Below are positions 36,171 to 48,172 of a stretch of 64,000 nt of DNA, one piece after another; positions within the stretch are counted from its first letter, which is position 1, and each line of letters opens with the position of its first letter. Where the stretch lies: NCBI GenBank assembly GCA_010093515.1, contig MU001680.1, positions 314,735-378,734 of the forward strand. The letters run 5' to 3'. Source of the DNA: Lineolata rhizophorae (taxonomy: Eukaryota; Ascomycota; Dothideomycetes; Lineolatales; Lineolataceae). Made by a program: the position numbers and the translations under genes. The notes under the pieces are model-generated. The model saw nothing but the letters and a program-made list of their open reading frames with translations. It ran no database searches and was not told the DNA's origin.

Positions 36171-38768
36171 ATGACGACGATACAGTTCGCACCCTACAGC
36201 TCCGACATCGAGCTTGCCTTCTACTCAAGCCTTGCCTCGCTCAAAATCAATCATGACCGACTGGACGACTCGGCTCGCAAAGTGTTGGGCCTGTACGAGT
36301 TGCGCCCGCAGGACCAGCCAGAGCGCTCGTGTCGCATGCAGATACACGGCAATGCCCTAACTACCAATGAGTGCGTCCCACACTACGCTTTTATAGATTT
36401 GTAGGAGTTTTACGTTCTGATTTAGCTTTATGGGCAAAAGGGTCCCGTCCGGTTACTATCGCGCTGAGGGCATTATCAAAAACTTCAACACGTTGGAAGA
36501 ATACCGCAGTCTTGATCGGTCTGCCACAATTGAGCGAGCCGGTCGTATCGTGAGTTCCGACCTCATGTCTACGCCGTCAGAGATTTATAGAGCATCGACT
36601 AACTTTACGGATTAACCACGCTAGATTTGGGACGCTATCAACGATGGTACCATCTATTCGTGTCCCTCGTTGCTCGCCTCCTTCACTGCGATCTCCTTCG
36701 CCGATCTCAAGAAGTACAGGTTCACATACCACTTCGGTTTCCCTGCCCTCCACTCAGACCCGCCTTGGAAGAGTGTCGCTGAACACGCTCGCCTCACTCC
36801 ACGTGAAACCTCCTCTCTGGTCGATACCGTCAACACATGGAAGTACAGCGTTGACGCGCGCCAGCACGGCTTCTTCCTCGCCAGGCGTGTGCGGAACACA
36901 ACGCCTTCTTCCTCGACCGACCATGGTGATGAGAGCAGCGCCACTAGCGACACGCGCGAGAGCAATGTGTCTACGACACCTGGCGCGTCCACTAATGACA
37001 GTGACGGCACAGACTTCACGTGGGCTATCAGCTCGTTGTCCGCATTCGAGACAGGCTTCTTCGACAACGTTCCGGATGAGAAGGACCACTTCATCGCTTT
37101 TGTTGATCCTTCTAATTACCCTTACAACCCCGGCTGGATGTTGCGCAACCTGCTCGTGCTAGTACGCCAGCGCTGGCACCTAAACAAGGTTCAAGTCCTG
37201 TGTTATCGCGACACGCATATTCGACGCGACCAACCTTCTAGCATCATTTTGACGCTTGAGACACCATCGAGCTCGATTCCGGCCAATCAAGACGCAAAGA
37301 AGAATAGCGGTGGTCCGCGCCCACGGACCCCACAGATGCCCAAGGTGACGGGCTGGGAGCGCGATGCGAATAACAAGCTTATGTCCCGAATGGTAGACCT
37401 AGCCGAGTATATGGACCCGACCAAACTAGCCGACCAGGCCGTCGATCTAAACCTTAAACTCATTAAGTGGCGCATCGCACCAGAAATCGATCTCGACGTC
37501 ATCAAAAACACGAAATGCTTACTGCTTGGCGCCGGCACTCTAGGCTCCTATGTCGCGCGCAATTTGCTCGGCTGGGGCGTGCGTACGGTCACCTTCGTGG
37601 ACTCGGCCAGAGTTAGCTTCTCGAATCCAGTGCGCCAGCCACTGTTTGATTTCAAAGACTGTCTTCAAGGTGGCGCTGCGAAAGCAGAGCGTGCGGCAGA
37701 GGCACTGCAAGAGATTTATCCGGGCGTCGAAGCTAATGGCCACGTGCTTAGCGTGCCGATGGCGGGCCATCCAATACTAGAAAAGGAGGAGTCTCGCGTG
37801 AAGGCCGAGTTCGAGAAGCTGAAGAAATTGGTGGATGAGCACGATGCGATTTTCTTGCTTTTGGATACCCGCGAGAGTAGGTGGTTGCCGACGGTCATGG
37901 GAAAGGCGGCCGGTAAGATTGTGCTGAATGCGGCTCTTGGTTTTGAGTCGTATGTGGTGATGAGGCACGGATCAAGGGAGCATGAAGCAAAGTCCGGCGG
38001 AGAGGAGATGGGTTGTTACTTTTGCAACGATGTCGTGGCGCCGGTAGATGTGAGTATCGTCTGGTTTTATCCTTCATTCAACCTTCCATTTTTATTGTTC
38101 TATTGATTCCTTCTTATCAAGACGATCGATAGCTCACTACCGTTCCACAGTCCCTGAAAGACGCCACACTCGACCAACAATGTACCGTCACACGCCCCGG
38201 CGTAGCTCCCATCGCCTCCGCTCTTCTCGTCGAGCTCCTCGTTAGCATCCTCCAACATCCCCTGCGCGCCCGCGCTCCGGCTGCCGCACCTACCTCCATA
38301 GGCCTCGGGCCCTCTACATCGGGCAGCCAACCTCTCGCCACCGCAGCCGGCGCAACAGCGGCCGCAGCATCGCAGTCGGGCAATATTCCGTCCCCGTCCC
38401 TTTCCACCTCATCTTCGCTGTCCACTGTCTCGACTACGACCGGAGCTGCCGCGGACCAGAAGCCGTTCACGCACCCGCTCGGCCTAGTCCCGCACCAGAT
38501 CCGTGGCTTCCTCTCGAGCTTCTCCAACGTGGTCGTGGCGGGCCAGCCGTACGATTGCTGCAGCGCTTGCGGGCCGGCAATTTTGAAGGGGTACAAAGAG
38601 GGTGGGTGGGAATTTGTGAAGAGAGCTATTAATGAAAAAGGATGGGTTGAGGAGGTGAGTGGGTTGAAGGAGGTGCAGAGGCGGGCGGAAGAGATGGCGG
38701 GGGCGGTGGAGTGGGATGAGGAGGATGAAGAGGGTATGGGTGAGATGGGAGAAGGGGAATTAATCTGA
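36171..38768 (+). CDS. atg7: Atg7, E1-like ubiquitin-like modifier-activating enzyme of autophagy
   Basis: Atg7 activates Atg8 and Atg12 with ATP and passes them to Atg3 and Atg10, a step needed for autophagosome formation. Four exons give 788 residues: 36171-36370, 36426-36549, 36625-38049 and 38151-38768. The introns are 55, 75 and 101 bp with GT-AG ends. The N-terminal domain (about 1-320) starts [19 protein letters not shown], includes [19 protein letters not shown] and continues [17 protein letters not shown]. The adenylation domain has [20 protein letters not shown] at about 409-428, then [29 protein letters not shown] and [12 protein letters not shown] lead to the catalytic cysteine in [11 protein letters not shown], Cys594 by this model. 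A Ser/Ala/Thr-rich insertion of about 70 residues lies after it, before [13 protein letters not shown] and the PYDCCSACG segment. The acidic C-terminus matches the Atg8-binding tail in kind. The product is longer than yeast Atg7 (630), largely because of low-complexity insertions. Confidence 0.96.
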
Positions 38769-41700
38769 AGGAAGTCTAGGCTGTTGGACTCTAAATGCTC
38801 ATTTGCGATAAGAGAGCCGGGCTGTCTGCAAGGAAACGCTGGAGGTGATAGGTTGTTGGTTAGTGCTTGTGAAGGTTGGAGCAGCATCACAGTTAGGCTT
38901 TCTTTGACCGTGGGCTAAGTTAAGTGAGGTGAGTGCTGCTCCGCTGCTAGGCTAAGATACGAGGGAGGCAAAGAAATTTGGCAGGTGCAGCCCTTCAGGC
39001 CGCATGAACTTGTTCAGCCCTTCGGGTTTGAAGTCACAGACAGAAGCTGCCATCTGTTAAGTTATAGTGGACTAGCATAGTCCGCTTTAAGTCTCTGTTT
39101 CTTTTCTGACTTAGTGATTTTCGTGGTGGTTATGTCACGTCAACTTGCTGGCGTGGGCTGTCGGAATTCTATATTTGTGTGACCAACGGGAGAGGTGGAG
39201 GAGCAAATGGAGTTGTGGTTCTAGGGATTGGATACCTATGGGTTGTGATTTCTGCCAGTGTTTGTTAGACACTGATTCTATTATGTATATTGGAAAGTAT
39301 GACGAGGTTACATGTGTCAGCACCCAGGAGCTAGTCTTAAGCGGGGTCATTTTCTATCACATTTTACATACCTTGCAAAAGTTGACTTAAATTATTATTC
39401 AGGGTGACCAAGATTCTATAGTATCATAATAGAAGATACGGACTGCTCTGTTCAACTGCGCATATAAAAAGATAACTTGCTCCCTTCACGGGACATGATA
39501 TCAGCATAGCTGCATTCTATACAACGGCAGTTCTAACAAGCAAAAGACCGCTACAGTTCCGGCCCTTTTCTCGTATAGCTTCCTCCGGTGCTTCCATTGG
39601 TTTGTTTTGTGTAGCATTGGCCGTTCTCAATGCCTCCACCACCTTGTGCTCCTTGCCTATTCACAGTACGGCTTGATAGCATTTTGGTCGCTTTGTCCTG
39701 GATGATATGTGCGGACCAAAGTGAGGTCACGTACTACACTCGTTCATATTGTGAATTTCCTTAAATAAATTATGGAGTGGTGATCCGTCAACCAAAGGGT
39801 GCAAAATGACCCTCCACATTATCCCGCATCATCCATAAAATTGATAAGACAAGATTTCTCCACTAGGCAGCGGAAGTCATGAGATCTGTGGCGCCTTACA
39901 TCTTCCTGTGCTAGCTTCGCAGTACTTATCGCAGGGCTTGGTACAGCTTGTAAAGCGAGCATTACATATTGTGCTCTTTTAAACTCCTTATTCTAATACT
40001 TCTGAATAACGCCAGCACTAAAAACGTTCCGAATATTAGGGAATTCTTTCCCGGTAAAGCACTTCTCTACCTCTTTAGCATTTAGCCGGGCAAATAGCTT
40101 CTTCCAGGCCATGATCGTATATAGCACAACCAAGAGCAAAGTTCTCGTTTGATATATACTCTGTCACTCTAGAATCTCCCACGGGGAGGTAGCTTATACC
40201 AAGGCTCTTTAGTGTCGTAGGAATCTGTTCTGTCCAATTTTGCACCTCCGAAGTTGCCTATTTTGACAAAAAAAATTTTCCGTCTGGGAGATATTGTGAC
40301 AACTGAAGTCAAAGTGAAACACCCCAAGTGACTCGCCGTGCGATTATAGTTAGGTCTGGTCCGTTGGCTCGCATGAAAGATGGGAGGCAGCCGCTGGATT
40401 CCAGCTCTAACCGGAGGAAATGTATGTCTGGGTCCCACTTCGACCAGCCCAAAATATCGCAAAATGCTTTTTATATGACCCTCGATCTTTCAGGGACTTC
40501 GCGTGTCCGGCCCAATGAGCGCTTTAACGGCTCCCACTTAGCATGGCCCTCCAGTATAGCGGCGTCATCGCACAAAGACTCCGCGACGGAACCTCCAATG
40601 CCGAGAACCCACATATTGCAGTCCTATTGGGGGGAGTGGCCATCGTTCATGGCTCTAGGGATATGATGGAGACGTCTGGCGTCGCGGAGTGCGCAGTGTA
40701 GAGTCGTCTAACAGACTTGTACTGTGAGGTGGAGACGTAAGCGTGTAGCTCCGTCTGCGAGCTGTTTACGAGTAGAGCAAACCCGGAGCCGGCGCCAATC
40801 ACGTGTATCTGTTATACTCTACGGTCAACTTTTACAACATGCCCCCTGAGCAGGGGCATATAAAGCTACCATTTATAGAAGGCCAGTAGTTATATTATAT
40901 CAGAAACAAAGTACATGGGCTTCGTTGCCTACGAGTATGCGCTCTAGGTTTGCTTGTCTGAAACATGATTCTGAAGGTGTATTAGGACATCATGCGAGCG
41001 TTTGGTAGTAAGAGAACGAAGATACTGAAAATAGACTGTCATATGTCCTTGAAAATATGCCCTTTAAATGCGTCAATTCAAGATGAATATCAGGCGGTGA
41101 ATTCCGTTAACGACGGTATCAGTTGCCACTTCTAGATACTACAACGAATTATTGGAAACCGACCGATAAAAGGTTACGGCGCGTCGAAAGTCTTATTTGT
41201 AGAGCCAATAGCCTTATAGAAACATTGAAATAAGCTACTCTAGCTGCTGTGTCACCAAAAAAAAAAAAATAAGCTCTCTCAGGACAGTGGAAATGCCTCT
41301 TGTGTGTCGTAAATCAGAACCCCAGACAACAGCACGCTCAACATCTGGCACAGCAGAATTTTTCCACACGGCCATTGCCTCGCAGCCAGATGTTTCACCC
41401 ACACCTAGCGCCACGCCAGGCAAACAATTCCCCGAGCCGGCTGCGAAATTGAAGCCACGAGCTCGCCATATACATAGATGACGATTGGGCAGCAACCGGC
41501 GCAACCCAGCTCGTATATCTCACGAGAACCCACACCAGCCGGCCCCCAAGACGGGAAAGTCAAGAGCGGCCCGCATATCGTCGAACGTCGACGTGGATCC
41601 TATGTCCGTCCTGATATGGCATGTGAGTGTATGTGGTTGTTTCGTTTGGGGTAGATGGAGACGATGGAGATGGGGGACATGCTTTGGTACGCGACCGTTT

Positions 41701-42283
41701 TGGGAAATTTGGATGCCTAAAGGGGTATGTGTGGTATAGGTGTGGTGTAGCACCGTGTGGTGTAACGAATTGTTTTAGCTTGAATTGTTGTAGGCGTAGA
41801 TCAATCCCTATTCTGCAAATCTCTAATATTGTCGTCAAATGACATGTCCCAATTGAACATAGAAAGTCAGTTATTCTACCTGATAATAAGGCGCCTGCTG
41901 AGGACGGAACACAACAACTGAACAACTCGCCCGGTGCTACCGCAGAACCCAATCTTCGTTTCTCAATGACCGCAACGATTCTAATGATAGTATTCAGGAC
42001 CAATGGGAGCGAACACACTGTCTAAGCGCGGTGAGAAGCGCAATAAATCTTTAGAATATATGGTGATTTGCGGATTACTTAATTAGGCAACGCGAGCAGA
42101 ATCAGCAATCTAGCCGCAAATTGAGACCCTTGATTAAAACCCCGACTCATGGGTCAGGCAGTGACGCCCTGCAAACTGCTACATGTCAATTTCTAAGACT
42201 CTGAATGTCTCCAAGTCCTCTATTGACGTAATTGTATTCGTCCCTTCACTATCCAGTGTCGCCCTCCTAAACAAATATTACCT
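38769..42283. other. AT-richer intergenic region beyond the Atg7 3' end
   Basis: No gene is recognised. The first few hundred bases should be the Atg7 3' untranslated region. The remainder is AT-richer than most of the window and has only short, scattered frames. An A13 tract lies at 41257-41269. A 10 bp inverted repeat, CTCCGCGACG near 40577 and its complement near 40684, may be chance. I looked for terminal repeats or transposase-like frames and found none. Confidence 0.5.
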
Positions 42284-45200
42284 CTAGGGTATAGCATACG
42301 TGTGATCACGACCACATGCTAGTATGACTCCTCCTCTCACCTGCGGCACGATTTTGTAAACCACAGTCACGCAATCAGTCCGCACAAAGGCACCTGAATC
42401 AACGGAGATGCCACTCGGTAGTCGGCCGTGGCCCACGGCCCGTATCTCACATCGCAACACTCGTGCGGATCTCCACGGCAACCACAACCTCCGCCAACGA
42501 ATTACCGCCGCCAATTTAGCGATGACAAGCGCAGCGTAATCGCAGCCAAGACCGACGCCTCGACGCGGCAAACGCACTTCGTGGTATCGTTGAACCAAAA
42601 AAAAAAAGGCAGCAAAGTACCATTCAGACCAACGCTCTTCGCCCAGGAGCCGCGCGGATTCGTCGGGATCGCAGCGACTTCGCCGCCGCGATAAGCAATC
42701 GCGCCCATCCTTCCAACGGCGTTCTCTCCCGCCGGAGCGAAAAGCGGCCACAGAACGGCCGAAAGAGAGGCCTACAGACCACGACGAGCACGGCGGTACC
42801 AATGGCTGAAAGATTGAAAGTGGGGGGAGAGGGCGGGGGTTCGCTTGCTTCGCTGGCGGCCGGGGCCACAGTGTGTGAGTGAGATGGGCTAACTCAGCGA
42901 GGCCGCCACGGTCCGTCAGCAAGGCTGAGGGCGGGAAAAACGAACCGGGACGAGGGAGCGGCAACCCGATCTGACACAAGCACCTTGCCATCCGGCGCGG
43001 GGCTGGCGAAGAGCGAAGCGGCTAGGCATGCATCCTGATCCATTTGCCGTCCCTGTCTTCGGATGGGAAGGCAAAAGGATGGACGACACTGGCCGTTCTG
43101 GTGACGAGCGGCTCGCGCCTCGACGGCCGGCCCTCCCCGTCCCCGATCGAGGAGGCGAAGCGAGAGTTCCCCGATCGATGGGAGGGATGATACCCCACTT
43201 TGTGGGGAGGAAGCAGGCGATTGGACACGGGGGACTGGGGAGGCTGGGGGAGGGAGGGACTAGAAGAATCAAGATAACAGGAATGGGAGGGAAGGGAAAG
43301 AGCCGGGGAGTTTTGGTAGTGCAAGTCGGGGACAGGCGGAGCAGTAGGAGAGAAGGCATGTGGGGCAGGCGGAGGGCGCTTGGACATGCCTAAAACTGGA
43401 AATAACTTGGAGCACGGGGACCTAGGTAGGAGAGGAGGAAAAGCTGGGAAAGGGTTAGCTAGAAACCCGCGGCCGGGGATGGAGACGAGGGCGAGGTGGT
43501 TAGACTGGCGGCCTGGCGGGCTGGACGAACGGTCGACGTCTTGGCGGTGGGGTGAGTGTATCCGGGGCGAGCTAGTCCCGCGGTTCCGCCCTATTATGCC
43601 GGGTGCGCTGGACGAGGACCGCGGCCGATCAATCGATCCGCTTTTGCGCGAAGAAGCTAGTCGAGCGTCGAGAGCTCCAGGCGTGCGGGTGAGAGCGACG
43701 GCAACAAAGCGAGTGCGTCCGAGGCCAGGTGTTTTTCCGGTCACCGGGGTTGGTGCGACTGCTCCGTCGCCCACGTGCGATGCCAAGCCGACGAGCGAGC
43801 GAGCGGAAGCCCCCGGGCCCGGCCGCCGCGTGGGCCGTGGTGAAACAATCCAAATCGGACAAGAAAAGAGTCGGCGGCGGCCTGATCTGCTTGCGTGCGA
43901 CCTGCGGAGCCAGCCCCGTCCCGGACCACGGCTCCCCATACTCCAAGGCCGCCGCCCGGCCCTTCGTCGTCGTTGTTGCGCGGTGCCAGCATGGAACGAA
44001 AAGCGCGGGGGGAGCGGCATGCCAGCGCGACGAGCCAAGGGGGGTGGATGGGGCTGCGAGGGCGCAGAAATCGGCGGAAGGCGGGCGGCGCATTGAGGGC
44101 GACGCGTGCCACAAAAACCCTTTTAACCTTAAAGCTTAAAAGGACACACTTCGACCCCGGCGAAGCTGGGGATGGCGCGGTAGAACAAGCCTCTCTGTCG
44201 CTAGAGCCGGGCAGAACAACGTGCCAAAGCCGAGACGGTGAGAACCAAGGCGGAAGGGACGAATTGCCATGCACGTACGTACATAGTCTGTACGTAGTAC
44301 TCCGTATGTGTGCGTGTGTGGCTAGGGGAGCGTTTCCGGCATCGCGAGCCGCGTGGCGGGCGGCGCTGGCCCTGCATTGGCTTCCTGCACCGAGAAAGCT
44401 GCAGAGGCGCTGCTGCGGAGGCGCCTCTAGTTTTACCCGCGCTGCGTACGCACGCCAGATCCAAGGGTAGCACGGCTCTCAATCAAACCAGCGCTGTAGC
44501 GTGCGGAGCACCCTTCTGCCTTGTCTCTCCGCCGTACAGAGCAAACAATGCCAGCCACGTCCCGAGACATGTCGCGGCTAGCAGCCTCGCAGCAGACGGC
44601 GGGACGGCGGCGGCGATGGCGGCGGCGGCGGCAGCAGCAAGCCAAAGCGGCAGCAAGCAAAGCGGCTGCCGGCTGCGTGTTTCGGCAACGCGCTGCTTCC
44701 GATCCGGCGGCCGGACCGCCCGCAGGACGCGATCAGCGCAGCCGGCGCCTGCGCGAGGCTGCTGTCGGCCTGGCAGCTTGCGGCGTCGGGGGGCGTGCCT
44801 GTCGTGCGGCTTGCGGAGAGCGATGCGCGGGGTAAAACGAGGAGCGAGCGAGATGCTGGCGGTGCGATGCAATGCACCGCGAAGCGAAACAAGCGACCGA
44901 CATTGCACATACATATGCTCGCGCATGTAGGTATGTAGGCTACCGCGAGGTGCTTTAGTACGTGTGTGGCTAGGGACACCCAGACCGCCGGCGCTATATC
45001 TCGAACACGGTATTTTTTGGTGTGGCTGTCGTCGAAAACCTCGTTCCTGCGAGCTCTTGGCTTTTGCAGGGCAAAACATCATTCAAAGCGTTTGGGCGTC
45101 GTGGCCACATGGTGCGCACTGGCACAAGCCATAGACTGCGTTCTGGATAAATAGTGCGGGCTGCTATAACCTCTACCGGGTAGCTATGTACGTAGCTCAT

Positions 45201-48172
45201 TATGCGTCGGTCTAGAAACAGGGCCGATATAGCCTCCAGACCGCTATACATGAAGAGACGGTGCTTTGTTAAACTTCGAGCACGTTACCGCACCGCACGC
45301 CGCTCCCCTGCCCTCACCAAGAAAGCTAAAATTCCAACGTCCCGCCATCTTAACACGCCGCAATATTATCTTCAGAGCCAACCAAAACGGTGGAGTTCAC
45401 GATGCGCCGAGACGCCATTCCCTTCCAAACCGTTCCACGTAGATTATCCGGGGCCCTCGTCCATCCACACCAGACCAGAAAACAGAAGCGCCCAGTAACC
45501 AAACCCAGCCGCTGTCATAGATTCCAGACCACCCCAAAAAGGGCCCCAGGACCCTGCATCACCCTCCCTCGCGATCTGGAACGCCGCCGCAAGGGTTTCC
45601 CGTCGCGCACGGGCACGCGCCATGAACCTTTGGTGTTCCCCCCCATCCCCATCGAAGATCCCCCGCCCAACTTCTTCAACGCTCCCCCCAGACACGCAAC
45701 ACGCAGTCCCGTAGTACCTATGTATGTACGGAGCACCGACGGCGCCACTAGCATAAGGGCGCATCTCACAAACCCCTTCCGATCCCATTGCCTCGCTTCC
45801 CCCAAGCCTCCTCCTCCTCCTCCTCCTCCTCCGCCAGCACCTTCCCCTCCCCCATCCCCTCCCCCCTCCCCCTTCCTCGTCCCCATCCGCCCTCAATCAC
45901 CCCCGCCCAAAGTATGGCTGAATCGACCTTGCCACCCAGCCTCGTCCCCACCGGGCCGCCGCTCGAAGCAGCACCGCTGCACTCTGCATCCCCCAGCAGC
46001 GGCAGCAGCCATGTAGGCGCCGTGCGCGCGGGCGGGCAGCGTCGTCGATGCAAGGGGCCGCTTTGTGCGCAGATCCCGGCTCAGCCCGGCCGTCACGGAG
46101 GCGTGCGTGCGTCGTGGCCGCCTGGATTCCGGGCTCTGTGTGTGTGTGGCGTCGGGCGGGGTGCTGGCGAGGGGAGAGGAAGGCTGTCCGGTTGGCTTCG
46201 CGGGGTATCACACACATTAAGGAGAAAGGGGGGAAGGAGGGAAGGAGAGGGGGGGGGGGGGAACTTGATGGATCGCATGGCGGGCCAGGCTTCAGAAACA
46301 GGCGGGCGAGGAGGGCGAGGGGAGTAGATGGCCTGAAGGCACGCAGAGCGATTGCTTCCGAGTCCAGAACGACGGCGCTTAGGAAATGATAATCGATCAA
46401 TATTTGCCGACCTGGTGGTTAGCGAAACGGATGGCCATCCAGCGTCACTAAGGTGGGCAGGTCGCTGATCACAAGGCCTTCGAGTAGAGAAGAAAAAGAG
46501 CTTTTTGTAGATTCCTCATTATCGTCACTTGATAGAAAAAAAGAGAAAATGAGCACCGGCCAACAACCTCCATACACATAAAGGGATTTCCATTCCGAGA
46601 AGTAGCAACAGGAGGCGGTGAGACAAAAAAACAATTGCCAAAGAGAAAGTGAGGCTTATTTGAAAAAAGAGAGAGAGAGACCACTGGTGGTTGGCCAGTT
46701 TGTAAGGTGAAAGAATTTGACAAAAGATGGAAGAAATGGCGCTTGCCCAGCCAACCCGTCCATCCTTTCCTGCTCCCGGATCAACAACAAGGCCTAAAGC
46801 CAGGACATAACATTCCGGGGCCTTACATGTGCCAACAGAACCGGAGAAGACGAAAGAAATCTTTTCCTTTCACAAAAAAAGTCTTGTCTTCTGTCTCATG
46901 CCCGATTCTCTCAACACGCACGTGACTCCCTCACGTCTGTCCGTCAGGTCGTCATCCCGTCCACATAAGCGCCTCCTTTGCGCCACAACAAACGCCAAAT
47001 ACACGCAACAACGTTGCGCCCTTAGAAGCATCGGTAGACAGGCCGCCGAACAGCTTTCCCCCAACCCTAGAAACTCCTCCCTTCCATGGCTTGAAACCAC
47101 CTCCCGGACTCTCTCGCGCCGTGTGAAAACAGCTGCCTCACTTTTTGTCCATCCCATCACTCCAATCCTAACAGTCCCATCAATCCCCACTTCCCAAAAA
47201 CAACAAAGAATAAAGTTAAACATAAAATAATAGGGGGCAACCTCGGGAAGATCTTTGTCATCGTTTCATATTGCGGCTTGGTATAGCTTTGTGGCCAGAG
47301 CAGTCGTAATCCCGTCGGGATCTTAGGCACACGTCGTCTCGTTGTATCATCGAGGAATTTGCACTATAGAAAAGGCAGAAGGAAAAGCTTGAAGAGGCCT
47401 GGCGGCCGGAATGATTTTGAAAGAATAGGTCCCATGACATAAAGGGAATAGGACAAGTACAAAGATCGTGCACCCGTCAGCTTCGTTGTAGACGTGGTGA
47501 CCGTAGTCGTTAGAAATAGAGCAACAGAATAAAAATTGTCAATAAAGCCGTCCCGTTTGGCCCGTCTGCTGAATCAACATAAGCTTTTCGATCCCGCGGG
47601 GAGGTTCGGACCACCGTTGCCGCTGCCGAAGAAAGTCGTAATCGTCGTTAAAATCCGAAAACTTTCAAAAACACATGAGACATAGGAGACAAGTACCAGA
47701 GAGGGATTTCCGTCGGTGTGTGTCTGTAGGCCAAGCGGCCATTTGGAATAGAAACACAATTCGTAAGATCTTAAAATAGGACGAACAAAGGGAAAAAGTG
47801 GAAAGGAAAAAGGAAAACTAGAAGGAGAATGGAAAGGAGTGTTCCAGTGGTTTTTAATTATGGGCCGGGGCGGATGCATACATCGTCTCCTTGCAATCCA
47901 GCTCAAATACCTTTTGACAAAGGCACAAGCCCAAGGCAATGCTCGCTTCATGAGAAGAAAAAAAAAAGGAAGAAGAATAAAAAAAAAATTAGGTACCCAC
48001 ACACGCTTCGTTCGCGTACAGAAGAAGCTCGGGAAATTATGACGCTACTCGCCCGTTCCCGATCCACGCCTACCTCCTTCTCTAACCTAGTGCAAACTAC
48101 TAATCCGGTGGAAATATCCAACCCACAGGTCCCCAGCTAATTAAACGCGCGCTCGGACAGGACAATACATTA
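42284..48172. other. GC-rich intergenic region beyond the stuA/asm-1 3' end
   Basis: No gene can be supported. About 42400-46300 is GC-rich with overlapping open frames on both strands and purine-rich runs (about 43195-43320 and 46202-46262). A CCT repeat lies at 45807-45832 and is followed by a long plus-strand pyrimidine run to about 45890. An ATG at 45914 follows it, listed as a finding. An A11 tract lies at 42597-42607. From about 46400 to 48172 the composition is AT-richer and probably includes the stuA 3' untranslated region. Confidence 0.5.
45807..45832 (+). repeat. CCT trinucleotide microsatellite
   Basis: Eight CCT units run without a break and then continue into irregular CCCT-rich sequence to about 45890. 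The tract is polypyrimidine on the plus strand. Confidence 0.85.

Noticed and set aside
40577-40690. 10 bp inverted repeat (CTCCGCGACG and its complement)
   Set aside because: Arms are too short and too far apart to claim an element or a hairpin, and no other support was seen.
38769-42283. AT-rich block considered as a degraded transposable element
   Set aside because: No terminal repeats, target duplications or transposase- or polymerase-like text could be found on either strand.
42284-42991. 235-codon minus-strand frame
   Set aside because: No domain or start context, and the composition is that of GC-rich intergenic DNA.
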